Shown: positions 24,947-33,515 of the stretch, piece by piece
Layout of the letters: every line of letters begins with the position of its first letter
Position numbering within the stretch: position 1 is the first letter of the stretch
Assembly: GCA_025350965.1 (NCBI GenBank)
Contig: JANXWV010000055.1
Coordinates: 1 to 64,000, forward strand
Direction of reading: 5' to 3'
DNA length: 64,000 nt
Source: Rhizobacter sp.
GTDB taxonomy: Bacteria > Pseudomonadota > Gammaproteobacteria > Burkholderiales > Burkholderiaceae_C
Made by a program: the position numbers and the translations under genes
Notes under the pieces: model-generated
Seen by the model: only the letters and a program-made list of their open reading frames with translations
Told to the model about the DNA's origin: nothing
The model's database searches: none

Positions 24947-26995
24947 ATGTCACCAACCGTCATCGACCTCGCCGTCCAAGGCATCCGAACGGTGGCCCTC
25001 GTCGGCCAGACCGGCGCGGGCAAGACCAGCCTGGCGGAAGCGCTGCTGCACCGGGCCGGCACCATTGCCACGCCGGGCAGCCTGGAGCGCGGCACCACGG
25101 TGTCGGACCACGACCCGATGGAGCGGCGGGTGCAGCATTCGCTGAACGCCTCGGTGCTGCACCTGATGCACCACGAAACGCGCATCCACTTGATCGACAC
25201 GCCCGGGTCGGCCGACTTCGTGGGCCAGTCGATGACAGCGCTCGAAGCGGTCGAGACGGCGGCCATCGTCATCAATGCCAGCACCGGCGTCGAGATGATG
25301 AGCGCACGCATGATGGAATGGGCCGCCGCGCGGCGCATGTGCCGCCTGATCATCGTCAACAAGATCGACGCGGCGGGCGCGGGGCTGCCGGCGCTGGTGG
25401 CGCGCATTCAAGCGGCCTTCGGCAAGGAGTGCCTGCCGCTGAACCTGCCGGCGGCCGGCGGCACGAAGGTGGTCGACTGCTTCTTCAACCCAGCCGGTGA
25501 GGCGGACTTCGGCAGTGTGGAAGCCGCGCACCGCGCGCTGGTGGAGCAGGTGGTCGAGGTCGACCCCGAGTTCGTGGAGCGCTACCTGAACGACGGCGAC
25601 GTCGACCCGCGCGAGTTGCATGCGCCGCTGGAAGAGGCGCTGCGTCAAGGCCACCTGATCCCGATCTGCTTCGTCTCGGCGCGCAACGGCGCCGGCGTGG
25701 CCGAGTTGCTGGACGTGATCGAGGCATTGCTGCCGAACCCGGCCGAGGGCAACCCGCCGCAGTTCTATAGAGGTGCCGCCGCCGAAGAGCTGCATGCGCA
25801 AGCCGACCCGGCGCAGCACGTGATCGCGCACGTGTTCAAGATCGAGGTCGACCCGTATGTCGGCAAGATGGGCGTGTTCCGTATTCACCAGGGCACCGTC
25901 ACGCGCGACAGCCAGCTGTACATCGGCGACGGGCGCAAGCCTTTCAAGGTGGGCCACCTCTTCATGCTGCAGGGCAAGGACCACGTGGAGGTGTCGCGCG
26001 GTGTGCCGGGCGACATCTGCGCCGTGGCCAAGATCGACGAAATGCACTTCGACGCGGTGCTGCACGACGCTGCCGACGACGAGCACCTGCATCTGGCGCC
26101 GCTGCCCTTCCCGGTGCCGGTGCACGGCCTGGCCTTCGAGCCGAAGCGGCGCGGTGACGAGCAGCGCATGTGGGAGATCCTGCACAAGCTCGTCGACGAA
26201 GACCCGTGCCTGAAGGTCGAACACGTGGTGGCCACGAACGAGACCGTCGTCTACGGCCTGGGTGAGCTGCACCTGCGCACCCTGCTGGAGCGCATGCAGG
26301 AGGTCTACAAGTGCGAGGTGACGACACGCACGCCGCGCATCGCCTATGTGGAAACCATCACTGCGGCGGCCGAGGGCCACCACCGCCACAAGAAGCAGAG
26401 CGGCGGGGCGGGCCAGTTCGGCGAGGTGTTCCTGCGCGTCGAGCCGCTGGCGCGCGGGGCGGGCTTCGAGTTCGTCGACCAGGTCAAGGGCGGCACGATC
26501 CCCGGCCAGTACATTCCGGCGGTCGAGAAGGGCGTGCGCCAGGTTCTGGAGACCGGCGTGATCGCCGGCCACCCGGTCAAGGACGTGCGCGTGACGGTGT
26601 ATGACGGCAAGTCGCATTCGGTCGACTCGAAGGACATCGCCTTCGCGACGGCCGGCCGCAAGGCCTTCATCGACGCGGTGAAGAAGGCGGGGCCCATCCT
26701 GCTGGAGCCCATCGTCAAGGTGCAGATCAGCGCACCCGAGCACAGCATGGGCGACATCACCGGCGACCTGTCGGCCAAGCGTGGGCAGGTCAACGGCACG
26801 CAGGCGCTGCCCGGCGGCGGCATGTCGGTGGCGGGGCAGGTGCCGCTGTCGGAGCTGAACGGCTACCAGGCACGCTTGAATGGCATGACCGGTGGGCAGG
26901 GGCGCTACACGCTTGAGCTGAGCCACTTCGAGCCAGTGCCACTTTCAGTGCAGGCGCAGCTCGTGGCGGCTTACGTGGCGCGCGACGACGACTAG
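24947..26995 (+). CDS. Elongation factor G-like GTPase
   Basis: A 682-residue five-domain translational GTPase of the EF-G-like (EF-G2) subgroup. Walker A is GQTGAGKT (20-27), IDTPGSADF is the G3 motif and VNKID the G4 motif. Domains II-V are all present, including the domain IV GGAGQFGEVFLRVEP and GDITGDLSAKRGQV segments. The usual switch I RGITI is replaced by an RRVQHSLN-like stretch, as in EF-G paralogues of uncertain function rather than the canonical translocase FusA. There is no str operon context (rpsL, rpsG, tufA) here, so this is a second, specialised copy. An AGGAG ribosome-binding site decides the start. Confidence 0.88.
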   Translation: MSPTVIDLAVQGIRTVALVGQTGAGKTSLAEALLHRAGTIATPGSLERGTTVSDHDPMERRVQHSLNASVLHLMHHETRIHLIDTPGSADFVGQSMTALEAVETAAIVINASTGVEMMSARMMEWAAARRMCRLIIVNKIDAAGAGLPALVARIQAAFGKECLPLNLPAAGGTKVVDCFFNPAGEADFGSVEAAHRALVEQVVEVDPEFVERYLNDGDVDPRELHAPLEEALRQGHLIPICFVSARNGAGVAELLDVIEALLPNPAEGNPPQFYRGAAAEELHAQADPAQHVIAHVFKIEVDPYVGKMGVFRIHQGTVTRDSQLYIGDGRKPFKVGHLFMLQGKDHVEVSRGVPGDICAVAKIDEMHFDAVLHDAADDEHLHLAPLPFPVPVHGLAFEPKRRGDEQRMWEILHKLVDEDPCLKVEHVVATNETVVYGLGELHLRTLLERMQEVYKCEVTTRTPRIAYVETITAAAEGHHRHKKQSGGAGQFGEVFLRVEPLARGAGFEFVDQVKGGTIPGQYIPAVEKGVRQVLETGVIAGHPVKDVRVTVYDGKSHSVDSKDIAFATAGRKAFIDAVKKAGPILLEPIVKVQISAPEHSMGDITGDLSAKRGQVNGTQALPGGGMSVAGQVPLSELNGYQARLNGMTGGQGRYTLELSHFEPVPLSVQAQLVAAYVARDDD

Positions 26996-27054
26996 CGCCC
27001 GGTGACGCCACGGGAGCGCGCCGCCGTGTGCACGCACTCCACCGCTGGCGTGCG

Positions 27055-27459
27055 TCACATGCCGTCGCGCATCGGCCGCGTGGCCGCGAAGCCGTCGCCC
27101 AGTTCCGAAGGTTCGGTGTTGGCCGCGCCGGCCACTTGCCGGCGCAGGCGGTCGAGTTCTTCGTAGGCGGCCATCAGGCGCTGCTCGGCGCGCGCGGTGG
27201 CAGCCTGCGGCTCGGCCTGCGCAGCCTGGATTTGCCGCTTGTGGGCCTGGCGCAATTGTTCGAGTTCGGCCCGGGCGCGTGCCGTCGCCGTACGCAGCTG
27301 TTCGGACAACGCCGCGTTTTGCTTCTGCAAGGCGTCGGTGGCGCGCAACACCGCACGACCCTGTCGAAAGCGCACGATGCGCAGCATGACCCAGCCCCCC
27401 AGCACCGCGCCCGCGACCGCTGCCGAACCGATCAACCACCACCCTGTGTTCGCGTCCAT
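27055..27459 (-). CDS. Membrane-anchored coiled-coil protein of unknown function
   Basis: A 134-residue protein with an N-terminal membrane helix (about 7-28, WWLIGSAAVAGAVLGGWVML) followed by an Ala/Gln/Arg/Glu-rich predicted coiled coil (35-115) and a short tail. Topology suggests a single-pass anchor with the coil in the cytoplasm. I do not recognise a family. It lies 66 bases after purT on the same strand. The start at 27459 is chosen because it directly precedes the hydrophobic helix; upstream the frame runs antisense through purT and is not coding. Confidence 0.65.
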   Translation of the reverse strand: MDANTGWWLIGSAAVAGAVLGGWVMLRIVRFRQGRAVLRATDALQKQNAALSEQLRTATARARAELEQLRQAHKRQIQAAQAEPQAATARAEQRLMAAYEELDRLRRQVAGAANTEPSELGDGFAATRPMRDGM

Positions 27460-27524
27460 GTCGTCCTTGTCGTTGCTGTCGTTGTGCTGTTGTGGTCGTG
27501 GCCGCGGTCGCCGAACAGTCGGGC

Positions 27525-28793
27525 TCAGTCGTCTGCCGCCGCCGCGCGGGGTTTCACGCAGGCGGCGGATTCCTTGGCGCGGGCGCGCGCCACTGTCACA
27601 TCGGCCGCATGCGCCAGGGCCACCCCCATGCGCCGCTTCTTGAAACTTTCGGGCTTGCCGAACAGGCGCAACTCGGTGTCGGGCACGCGAAGGGCGTCGG
27701 CCACGCCGTCGAACACGATGCCCTGGGCCTCGACGCCACCGTAGATCACGGCGCTCGCCCCGGGGCTCTTCAGCGCGGTGTCGACCGGCAGGCCAAGGAT
27801 GGCCCGCGCATGCAGCTCGAACTCGTTCTGCCACTGCGTGACCATCGTGACCATGCCGGTGTCGTGCGGGCGAGGCGAAACCTCGCTGAACCAGACTTGG
27901 TCGCCCTTCACGAACAGCTCCACGCCGAACAGGCCGAGGCCGGGCATGCGGCCGGCCGGGGCGGCCCCCAGATCGTCGGTCACCGCTTTGGCGATCTCGC
28001 GCGCGCGCTGCAGCGCGGCCGGGTGCATGGCATGCGGCTGCCAGCTCTCGACGTAGTCACCGCTGACCTGCACATGGCCGATGGGCTCGCAGAAGTGCGT
28101 CTCCACATGGCCATCGGCCCCGAGCGCGCGCACCGTGAGCAACGTGATCTCGTAGTCGAAGTCGATGAAGCCTTCGACGATCACGCGGCCGTGGCTGACA
28201 CGACCCCCGGCCATGGCAACGTCCCATGCGGTCTGCACGTCGGCAGGACCGTCGAGTTTGCTCTGGCCTTTGCCGGAGCTGCTCATCACGGGCTTGACGA
28301 TGCACGGGTAGCCGATGCCCCGACGGCGTTGGCCGCCGTTTTCCGAACCATCGATGGCCGAGCGCAACTCGGCCAGCGAGTCGGCGAACACGTAGGGGCT
28401 GGTCGGCAGGCCGAGCGCCTCAGCGGCGAGGCGGCGGATGCCCTCGCGGTCCATCGTCAAGCGTGCGGCGCGGGCGGTGGGGATCACGCGCACCGTGCCG
28501 GCGGCCTCCAACTCTTCGAGCATCGCCGTCGCGATCGCCTCGATCTCGGGCACGACCAGCAGTGGGCGCTCGGCCTCGATCAGTGCCTTCAACTGCTGCG
28601 GGTCGCTCATCGTGATGGTGCGTGCGTGGTGCGCCACCTGCTGGCCGGGTGCGTTCTCGTAGCGGTCGACCGCGATGGTCTCGACGCCCAGGCGCTGCAA
28701 CGCAATCAGCACCTCCTTGCCGAGTTCGCCGCTGCCCAGCAGCATCACGCGGGTGGCGTGGGGTGACAGAGGGGTTCCGAGGGTGATGCTCAT
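27525..28793 (-). CDS. purT: Formate-dependent phosphoribosylglycinamide formyltransferase
   Basis: A 422-residue ATP-grasp enzyme of purine synthesis. It makes formyl-GAR from GAR, formate and ATP, bypassing the folate-dependent PurN step. Seen are the N-terminal [20 protein letters not shown], the ATP-grasp [14 protein letters not shown] loop and the [15 protein letters not shown] metal/ATP segment. The family is about 390-420 residues. The ATG at 28793 is the family start; an upstream in-frame stretch to 28871 is translated from an 8-bp repeat array and discarded. The gene is divergent from the HTH-like gene. Confidence 0.93.
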   Translation of the reverse strand: MSITLGTPLSPHATRVMLLGSGELGKEVLIALQRLGVETIAVDRYENAPGQQVAHHARTITMSDPQQLKALIEAERPLLVVPEIEAIATAMLEELEAAGTVRVIPTARAARLTMDREGIRRLAAEALGLPTSPYVFADSLAELRSAIDGSENGGQRRRGIGYPCIVKPVMSSSGKGQSKLDGPADVQTAWDVAMAGGRVSHGRVIVEGFIDFDYEITLLTVRALGADGHVETHFCEPIGHVQVSGDYVESWQPHAMHPAALQRAREIAKAVTDDLGAAPAGRMPGLGLFGVELFVKGDQVWFSEVSPRPHDTGMVTMVTQWQNEFELHARAILGLPVDTALKSPGASAVIYGGVEAQGIVFDGVADALRVPDTELRLFGKPESFKKRRMGVALAHAADVTVARARAKESAACVKPRAAAADD

Positions 28794-28816
28794 GGCGGTC
28801 GGGTGCGAGAGTCGCA

Positions 28817-28856
28817 ATGCGGGGATGCGGGGATGCGGGGATGCGGGGATGCGGTG
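28817..28856. repeat. 8-bp tandem repeat ATGCGGGG, four perfect copies plus one imperfect
   Basis: ATGCGGGG is repeated four times exactly at 28817-28848, then ATGCGGTG. It lies in the 134-base gap between divergent purT and the repressor-like gene, 24 bases from the purT start. Because the unit is 8 bases, each copy change would shift promoter spacing by 8 and any overlapping frame by two. Confidence 0.9.
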
Positions 28857-28927
28857 CATCGTGCCGAGCATTCTCCATCGAAGACCGGCGGCTTCTGCCT
28901 GCGCAACGCCGCTTTATCATCGAGCCC

Positions 28928-29524
28928 ATGAACCCCGGCCCGCGCGATGTCGCACAGATCCGCCTGGCCAACGCACTGGCCCTGTTCGACGAGTTCGTTC
29001 ACACCAACGTGAAGCACGCCGACGCCGCCACGCTCCGCGGTCTGGAAGGCCGCTTCGCCGAGAAGCTGCAGATCCAGGCGAGCTACTGGAGCCAGATCAA
29101 GGGCCGCTCGCGGCAGATCGGCGAGCGCCTGGCGCGGCAGTTCGAACAGCTGTGCCGCAAGCCCGCTGGCTGGATGGACGAGCCGCACGGCCACGCCCCG
29201 GGCTGGGCCGCGGCGGCCCGAAGCGCAAGCGCTGCACCTCAGCGCACACCGGCACCGGCGCCGGCAGCGCCCGATGATGCCCAGCGCAACGTGCCGCAAG
29301 ACGACGACGAGCGCTTCATCGTCGGCCTGGTACTGACCTACTACCGCCGCCACCCGCAGCGCGCGCGCACCCGCTTGCTTGACCTGCTCGGCGAGGTGCT
29401 GGTGCCGCAGCCGCCCACCACGGCGAAGCCTGCGTCGGGCAAGGCGGCGGCGCCCGCCGACGACGGGCGCGACCTGTGGAGCAAGACGCAGGCGGCTGTG
29501 GCGCCGTTGAAACGGAAGCGCTGA
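28928..29524 (+). CDS. Repressor-like (HTH) protein with disordered middle
   Basis: A 198-residue protein. Residues 10-80 resemble a lambda-repressor-like helix-turn-helix: a start helix RLANALALFDEFV, then FAEKLQIQASYWSQIKGRSRQIGERLARQFEQL, then a KPAGWMD closure. This pattern is common in Burkholderiales phage-type and housekeeping regulators. An Ala/Pro-rich linker (95-125) and a compact C-terminal part (DDERFIVGLVLTYYRRHP) follow. The ligand and target are unknown. It is divergent from purT across an 8-bp repeat array. The start at 28928 gives the domain its usual distance from the N-terminus; the frame upstream of it is repeat-derived. Confidence 0.65.
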   Translation: MNPGPRDVAQIRLANALALFDEFVHTNVKHADAATLRGLEGRFAEKLQIQASYWSQIKGRSRQIGERLARQFEQLCRKPAGWMDEPHGHAPGWAAAARSASAAPQRTPAPAPAAPDDAQRNVPQDDDERFIVGLVLTYYRRHPQRARTRLLDLLGEVLVPQPPTTAKPASGKAAAPADDGRDLWSKTQAAVAPLKRKR

Positions 29525-29574
29525 ATGGCGCCTCTTGCCCCAAGCACCCCCTAGAAATAGGTGGGATGGCCCCC

Positions 29575-29602
29575 TTGCGCAAGATAATCAATTGTTTATC
29601 AT
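29575..29602 (+). promoter_or_regulatory. Candidate sigma-70 promoter
   Basis: TTGCGC at 29575-29580 and TATCAT at 29597-29602 are 16 bases apart within a markedly AT-rich patch of an otherwise GC-rich gap. Transcription would begin near 29609. It would serve the leader or small RNA and the two small genes downstream. Confidence 0.45.
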
Positions 29603-29608
29603 TTGCTC

Positions 29609-29880
29609 AAGTTGTGGCGACGTACCGTTGCGCAACGACACCCCGCTCATTCCACTCTCGTTCAGCCTCCAGCCGCCTCATGTTCCCTGCGTTCTCTTCG
29701 ACACCGGTCCTGCGCACCCATTTCGATGTGGCGACGCATGCGCCGATGAAGGTCACGCCGGCAAACGCCGCTGCGCGCTGCGCGCTCCCTGGGCTACCGC
29801 CACGTTGAAGGCGTCGCACGCGACGCCTTCAGTCGCCAACGGCCCGGGTTGCGTCGCACACGCACCGGGCCGTTTTGCTT
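29609..29880 (+). ncRNA. Candidate small RNA or attenuator leader
   Basis: The 414-base gap between the repressor-like gene and the small basic protein has a good promoter at its left side. A perfect 10-bp hairpin (GAAGGCGTCG/CGACGCCTTC, 29807-29830) and an intrinsic terminator ending near 29880 lie at its right side, about 60 bases before the next gene. This implies a discrete transcript of about 270 nt, or a leader whose read-through controls the downstream pair. A weak 42-codon frame (29680-29808) lies inside but has no ribosome-binding site. No known RNA family could be assigned by eye. Confidence 0.35.
29840..29880 (+). terminator. Rho-independent terminator
   Basis: CGGCCCGG and CCGGGCCG form an 8-bp GC stem around a 17-base loop and are followed directly by TTTTGCTTT. 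It stands about 60 bases before the start of the 52-residue gene, so it ends a small RNA or acts as an attenuator. Confidence 0.6.
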
Positions 29881-29938
29881 TGTGGCGCACCCGCGCACTG
29901 TTCACTGCCACCCGTCACTGCTCACCAGGAGAAGCTTC

Positions 29939-30097
29939 ATGAAGATCACCCTCAACGCCCTCAAGCCCCGCAACCCGTTGGCGCGCCTCGCGCGCATGCG
30001 CAACGCCGGCAGCCACCGAGTACAGGGCGGCGCGATGCGCAGCCAAGCGTCGCGTGCCATGCAGCGCGAACTCGACCGATTGAAACAAAGCCCATGA
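29939..30097 (+). CDS. Small basic protein, 52 residues
   Basis: A 52-residue Arg-rich frame (MKITLNALKPRNPLARLARM at the start) with AGGAGAAG five to ten bases before the ATG, a strong ribosome-binding site. It contains about ten Arg residues and few acidic ones, has no hydrophobic helix, and could bind nucleic acid or ribosomes. The next small gene starts 45 bases later on the same strand. I do not recognise the family. The strong ribosome-binding site, leader and terminator context argue that it is expressed. Confidence 0.55.
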   Translation: MKITLNALKPRNPLARLARMRNAGSHRVQGGAMRSQASRAMQRELDRLKQSP

Positions 30098-30142
30098 ATC
30101 GACGCGTGGCCCGGTGCCGCGCGAACCCGAAGGAAGACTGAC

Positions 30143-30406
30143 ATGCCCAGCTTGAAAACCCTGCGTGCCAGCGTGACCGAACCACGCTCCCCCGCATTCG
30201 ACGCCACCCTGCGGCTTGCCGCAGTCGGCCTGCGCAGCGCCAGCGCGATGCTCACGCGCTTGTCGCACCGGCTCGTGCGGCCGGCCGTTCGCAGCCGTCA
30301 GACGGTGCCGCAACTGGAGTTCTACAGCGAAGCCGGCGCACCCGAAGGTGCCCTGTACCTCGACGGCCAACTGGTCGGCTGGGTGGCCGGTGTGAAGCGG
30401 CTGTGA
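30143..30406 (+). CDS. Small protein of unknown function, 87 residues
   Basis: An 87-residue protein with GGAAG eight bases before the ATG. The N-terminal half is basic and helical (RLAAVGLRSASAMLTRLSHR). The C-terminal half is a short beta pattern (QLEFYSEAGAPEGALYLDGQ followed by LVGWVAGVKRL). No family is recognised. It follows the 52-residue gene and probably shares its leader. The next gene, an aldo/keto reductase, is convergent and 73 bases away. Confidence 0.55.
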   Translation: MPSLKTLRASVTEPRSPAFDATLRLAAVGLRSASAMLTRLSHRLVRPAVRSRQTVPQLEFYSEAGAPEGALYLDGQLVGWVAGVKRL

Positions 30407-30479
30407 CGCCGCTGTTCGCCAGCCGTTGCCGCACACACACGCACACGCGTGCTGCAACGGCGTTTCAAAGGCCGTTCGT

Positions 30480-31334
30480 TCAGCGCATGGCGAGCGGCAG
30501 CTTGCGTCGCGGTGCCGGGAAGCGCGCCTCGATCTCGGTGCGGTCCGCCGCACCGAGCACCCAGTCGGCCGCAGCGAAGTTCTCGCGCAGGTGCTCTTCG
30601 CGCACAGCCTTCGGAATGACCATGACGCCGGGCTGTGCCATCGACCACGCCAGCGCCACTTGCGACGCCGTCACGCCGCTGCGCTCCGCCACGCCGCACA
30701 GCGTGGCGTCGGTGGCCAGGTCGCCCTGGTCGAGCGGGCAATAGGCCATCAGCGGCATCTGCTTCTGCCGCTGCCACGGCAGCAGATCGAATTCGGCGCC
30801 GCGCGTGCTGAGCGAGTGGTACACCTGATTCGCCGCGCAGCGCGCGCCGCCGGGGGTTGCTGCGAGCTCGCGCAGGTCGTCGGTGTCGAAGTTGCTGACC
30901 CCCCAATGGCGGATGTGGCCGCTCATCCGCAAGGCCTCGAAACCGGCCGCCGTGTCGCGCAGCGGGTGCGGGCCCGGCCAGTGCAGCAAGTACAGGTCGA
31001 TGTGGTCCAACATCAGGCGGCGCAGGCTTCGCTCACAGGCTGCCGCCACGCCTTTGCTAGTGGCGTTGTGGGGGTACACCTTGCTGACGATGAAGAGCTG
31101 TTCGCGTGTCACCAAGCCCGCGCGCAGCGCCTGCGCCACGCCTTGGCCGACGACCTCTTCGGCGCCGCCGTCGGCGTACATTTCGGCGGTGTCGATCACG
31201 CGGTAGCCGATGTCGATGGCGCAGCGCACGGCCGCCACTTCGTCGGCACGCCGCGCGGCCGCCTCACCCATGTGCCAGGTGCCCAGGCCGAGGGCGGGGA
31301 GCAGTGTTCCATCGGGCAACGCAACAGTGTTCAT
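30480..31334 (-). CDS. Aldo/keto reductase (DkgB-like)
   Basis: A 284-residue NADPH-dependent reductase of the 2,5-diketogluconate/methylglyoxal reductase type. The catalytic set is Asp and Tyr in VIDTAEMY, Lys in FIVSKVYP and His in LYLLHWPG. The C-terminal GVMVIPKAVREEHLRENFAA is the NADPH 2'-phosphate binding segment. Length is standard. The frame stays open far upstream through the antisense of the DUF2855 gene, but the ATG at 31334 gives the family start (LPDGTLLPALGLGTW). It is divergent from DUF2855 across a 12-bp repeat array. Confidence 0.88.
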   Translation of the reverse strand: MNTVALPDGTLLPALGLGTWHMGEAAARRADEVAAVRCAIDIGYRVIDTAEMYADGGAEEVVGQGVAQALRAGLVTREQLFIVSKVYPHNATSKGVAAACERSLRRLMLDHIDLYLLHWPGPHPLRDTAAGFEALRMSGHIRHWGVSNFDTDDLRELAATPGGARCAANQVYHSLSTRGAEFDLLPWQRQKQMPLMAYCPLDQGDLATDATLCGVAERSGVTASQVALAWSMAQPGVMVIPKAVREEHLRENFAAADWVLGAADRTEIEARFPAPRRKLPLAMR

Positions 31335-31362
31335 GGTGTGCGGGAAGGTGCCCCGGCCGGAC

Positions 31363-31434
31363 GCGAATTCAAACGCAAATTCAAACGCGCATGCAGACGC
31401 GCATGCAACCGCAAATGCAACCGCAAATGCAACC
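31363..31434. repeat. Six 12-bp tandem repeats between divergent genes
   Basis: Six head-to-tail 12-base units (GCGAATTCAAAC, GCAAATTCAAAC, GCGCATGCAGAC, GCGCATGCAACC, then GCAAATGCAACC twice) fill most of the 159-base gap between the aldo/keto reductase and DUF2855. Units differ gradually from one end to the other, which indicates stepwise duplication. Confidence 0.9.
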
Positions 31435-31493
31435 GCGATACTCGATGGTAGCGAGCGCCCGCGAGAGGCACGCCCACCCCCCGGAGACAGCCC

Positions 31494-32591
31494 ATGACCA
31501 CCCGCTTCATCGTCGACCGCAAAGACCTGCATGCCGCCCGCTGGGAACATGCCGAGGCCACGCCCATTGCAGACGGCAGCGTGCGCCTGCACATCGACAG
31601 CTTCGCGCTGACCTCGAACAACATCACCTATGCGGCCTTCGGCGACGCGATGAACTACTGGGGCTTCTTCCCGACCGGGAGCGCCGCCACCGGCTGCATC
31701 CCGGTGTGGGGTTTCGGCACCGTCACCGAGTCGCGCTGCGCCGGCGTCTCGGTGGGCGAGCGCTTCTACGGCTACTTCCCCATTGCCAGCGACGTGGTGT
31801 TGCAGCCGGCGCGGCTCAGCGACGCGGGCTTCTTCGACGGCGCAGAGCACCGGCGCGAGCTGCATGCGGTCTACAACCAGTACAGCCGCTGCAGCACCGA
31901 CCCGGCTTACGACGCAGGCTTTGAGGCCGAGCAGGCGCTGCTGCGCCCGCTGTTCATCACCTCGTTCCTGATCGACGACTTCCTGGCCGACAACGGCTTC
32001 TTCGGCGCGCGCACCGTGGTGCTGTCGAGCGCGTCGAGCAAGACAGCCTACGGCACCGCGTTCTGCCTCGGCCAGCGGCGCGGCTCCGATTCGGCGGTCA
32101 AGGTCATCGGCCTGACCTCGGCGGGCAACGTGGGCTTCACCACCGCGCTCGGCTGCTATGACGCGGTGCTCGCCTACGACGCGGTGAACACGCTGCCCGC
32201 CGATGCGCCCGCGGTCTATGTCGACTTCAGCGGCAGCGCCGCCGTGCGCTCGGCCGTGCACACGCATCTCGGTGAAGCGCTCGCCTACAGCTGCTCGGTC
32301 GGTGGCACGCACTGGAGCGACCTGGGCAGCGGCAAAGGCCTGCCGGGGCCGCGCCCGGTGCTGTTTTTCGCGCCAGCGCAGGTGAAGAAGCGCAACGCCG
32401 ACTGGGGTGCGGCCGGGCTGCAACAGCAGATTTCCAATGCATGGGCAGCGTTCATGGTGCCGGTCACCGCGCCAGGCAAGCCGTGGCTGCGCGTTGTCAA
32501 AGGTCAGGGCGAAGCAGCTGTCGACGCCACCTATGCGGCGCTGCTGGGCAACCGCATGAAGCCCGATGAGGGGCACATGCTCAGCGTCTGA
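31494..32591 (+). CDS. DUF2855 family protein
   Basis: A 365-residue DUF2855 protein, a family of unknown function in proteobacteria that resembles medium-chain dehydrogenase/quinone reductase proteins in overall pattern. It shows LTSNNITYAAFGDAMNYWGFFP at about 40-60, VWGFGTVTESRCAGVSVGERFYGY as a GroES-like strand region, and VVLSSASSKTAYGTAF plus VIGLTSAGN as a likely nucleotide-binding part. GGAG lies eight bases before the ATG. Activity is unproven. An NAD(P)-dependent oxidoreductase is a reasonable inference. Confidence 0.82.
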   Translation: MTTRFIVDRKDLHAARWEHAEATPIADGSVRLHIDSFALTSNNITYAAFGDAMNYWGFFPTGSAATGCIPVWGFGTVTESRCAGVSVGERFYGYFPIASDVVLQPARLSDAGFFDGAEHRRELHAVYNQYSRCSTDPAYDAGFEAEQALLRPLFITSFLIDDFLADNGFFGARTVVLSSASSKTAYGTAFCLGQRRGSDSAVKVIGLTSAGNVGFTTALGCYDAVLAYDAVNTLPADAPAVYVDFSGSAAVRSAVHTHLGEALAYSCSVGGTHWSDLGSGKGLPGPRPVLFFAPAQVKKRNADWGAAGLQQQISNAWAAFMVPVTAPGKPWLRVVKGQGEAAVDATYAALLGNRMKPDEGHMLSV

Positions 32592-32669
32592 CGAGCGCGC
32601 CGAAGAGGGGGCTCAAGGTGGCCTGCACTGGAGCCGATATCCACCCAAGACCGCTGCCAAACCCCGAGC

Positions 32670-33515
32670 TTGAACGCCTTCGCCTCGCCCCACCCTGCCC
32701 CGCTGGCCCACGCGCCGCGTGACCTGGCCGCGTGGGCAGCGCACCTGCTCAGCGCCGACGTCCCGGTGCTCGCCGAGACCGCCGAGGCGCTGGAAGCGCT
32801 GCGCGCCAACGAAGACCTGGTCGACGCCAACAGCCTCGGCGAGCTGATCGCCAGCGACCCGCTGATGACGCTCAAGCTGCTGGCCTACGCCTGCACCCAC
32901 CGCAGCGCGCGCATGGTCACCGACACCGAAACCGTGATCGCCGCACTGGTGATGATGGGCATCGGCCCGTTCTTTCGCGCCTTCGGCCCGCAACCCACCG
33001 TGGAAGACTGGCTCGCCGACCAGCCCGAGGCACTGGCCGGCCTGCAGGAAACGCTGCGCCGCTGCCACCGCGCCGCGAACTTCGCGCTCGGCTTTGCGGT
33101 GCACCGCATGGACCACGACGCGCCGGTGATCCACGCGGCCGCTCTGCTGCACGACTTTGCCGACCTGCTGGTGTGGTGCCATGCACCGGCGCTTGCACTG
33201 GCGATTCGCGCCCAACAAGACGCCGACCCGACCCTGCGGTCCAGCGCCGCGCAGCTGGCGGTGCTGCACATCGAGCTGCACGACCTGCAACAGGCCTTGA
33301 TGAAAGCCTGGCGCCTGCCGGAGCTGCTGGTGCGAATCAGCGACGACCGCCACGCCGAGCACCCGAGCGTGCGCAGCGTGACGCTCGCGCTGCGCCTGGC
33401 GCGACACACCGCGCACGGCTGGGACAACCCGGCCATTCCCGACGACGTGGCCGAGATTGCGGCATTGCTCAACATCTCCGCAGCCGCCACGCTACAGCTG
33501 CTGCAGGAAGCGTGA
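32670..33515 (+). CDS. HDOD domain signalling protein
   Basis: A 281-residue protein built mainly of one HDOD domain, a helical relative of HD phosphohydrolases that usually lacks catalysis and works in signalling. The segment ANSLGELIASDPLMTLKLLAYA at about 50-72 is the typical HDOD opening, and HAAALLHDFADLLVWCHAP is the HD-like helix. The start is a TTG; no in-frame ATG or GTG precedes the domain, and CCCCGAG lies just upstream. It is 78 bases after DUF2855 and 122 bases before the MscS gene. Confidence 0.82.
   Translation: MNAFASPHPAPLAHAPRDLAAWAAHLLSADVPVLAETAEALEALRANEDLVDANSLGELIASDPLMTLKLLAYACTHRSARMVTDTETVIAALVMMGIGPFFRAFGPQPTVEDWLADQPEALAGLQETLRRCHRAANFALGFAVHRMDHDAPVIHAAALLHDFADLLVWCHAPALALAIRAQQDADPTLRSSAAQLAVLHIELHDLQQALMKAWRLPELLVRISDDRHAEHPSVRSVTLALRLARHTAHGWDNPAIPDDVAEIAALLNISAAATLQLLQEA

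Noticed and set aside
22117-25407. 1,096-residue minus-strand open frame
   Set aside because: It runs through the antisense of the histidine kinase and parts of the glycosyltransferase in the wrong frame. It has no domain signal and codon use is abnormal.
29680-29808. 42-codon leader peptide inside the candidate small RNA
   Set aside because: It has no ribosome-binding site and no run of regulatory codons; kept only as a remark within the RNA entry.
31363-31434. CRISPR array
   Set aside because: Units are 12 bases, head to tail and without unique spacers, and no cas genes are present.
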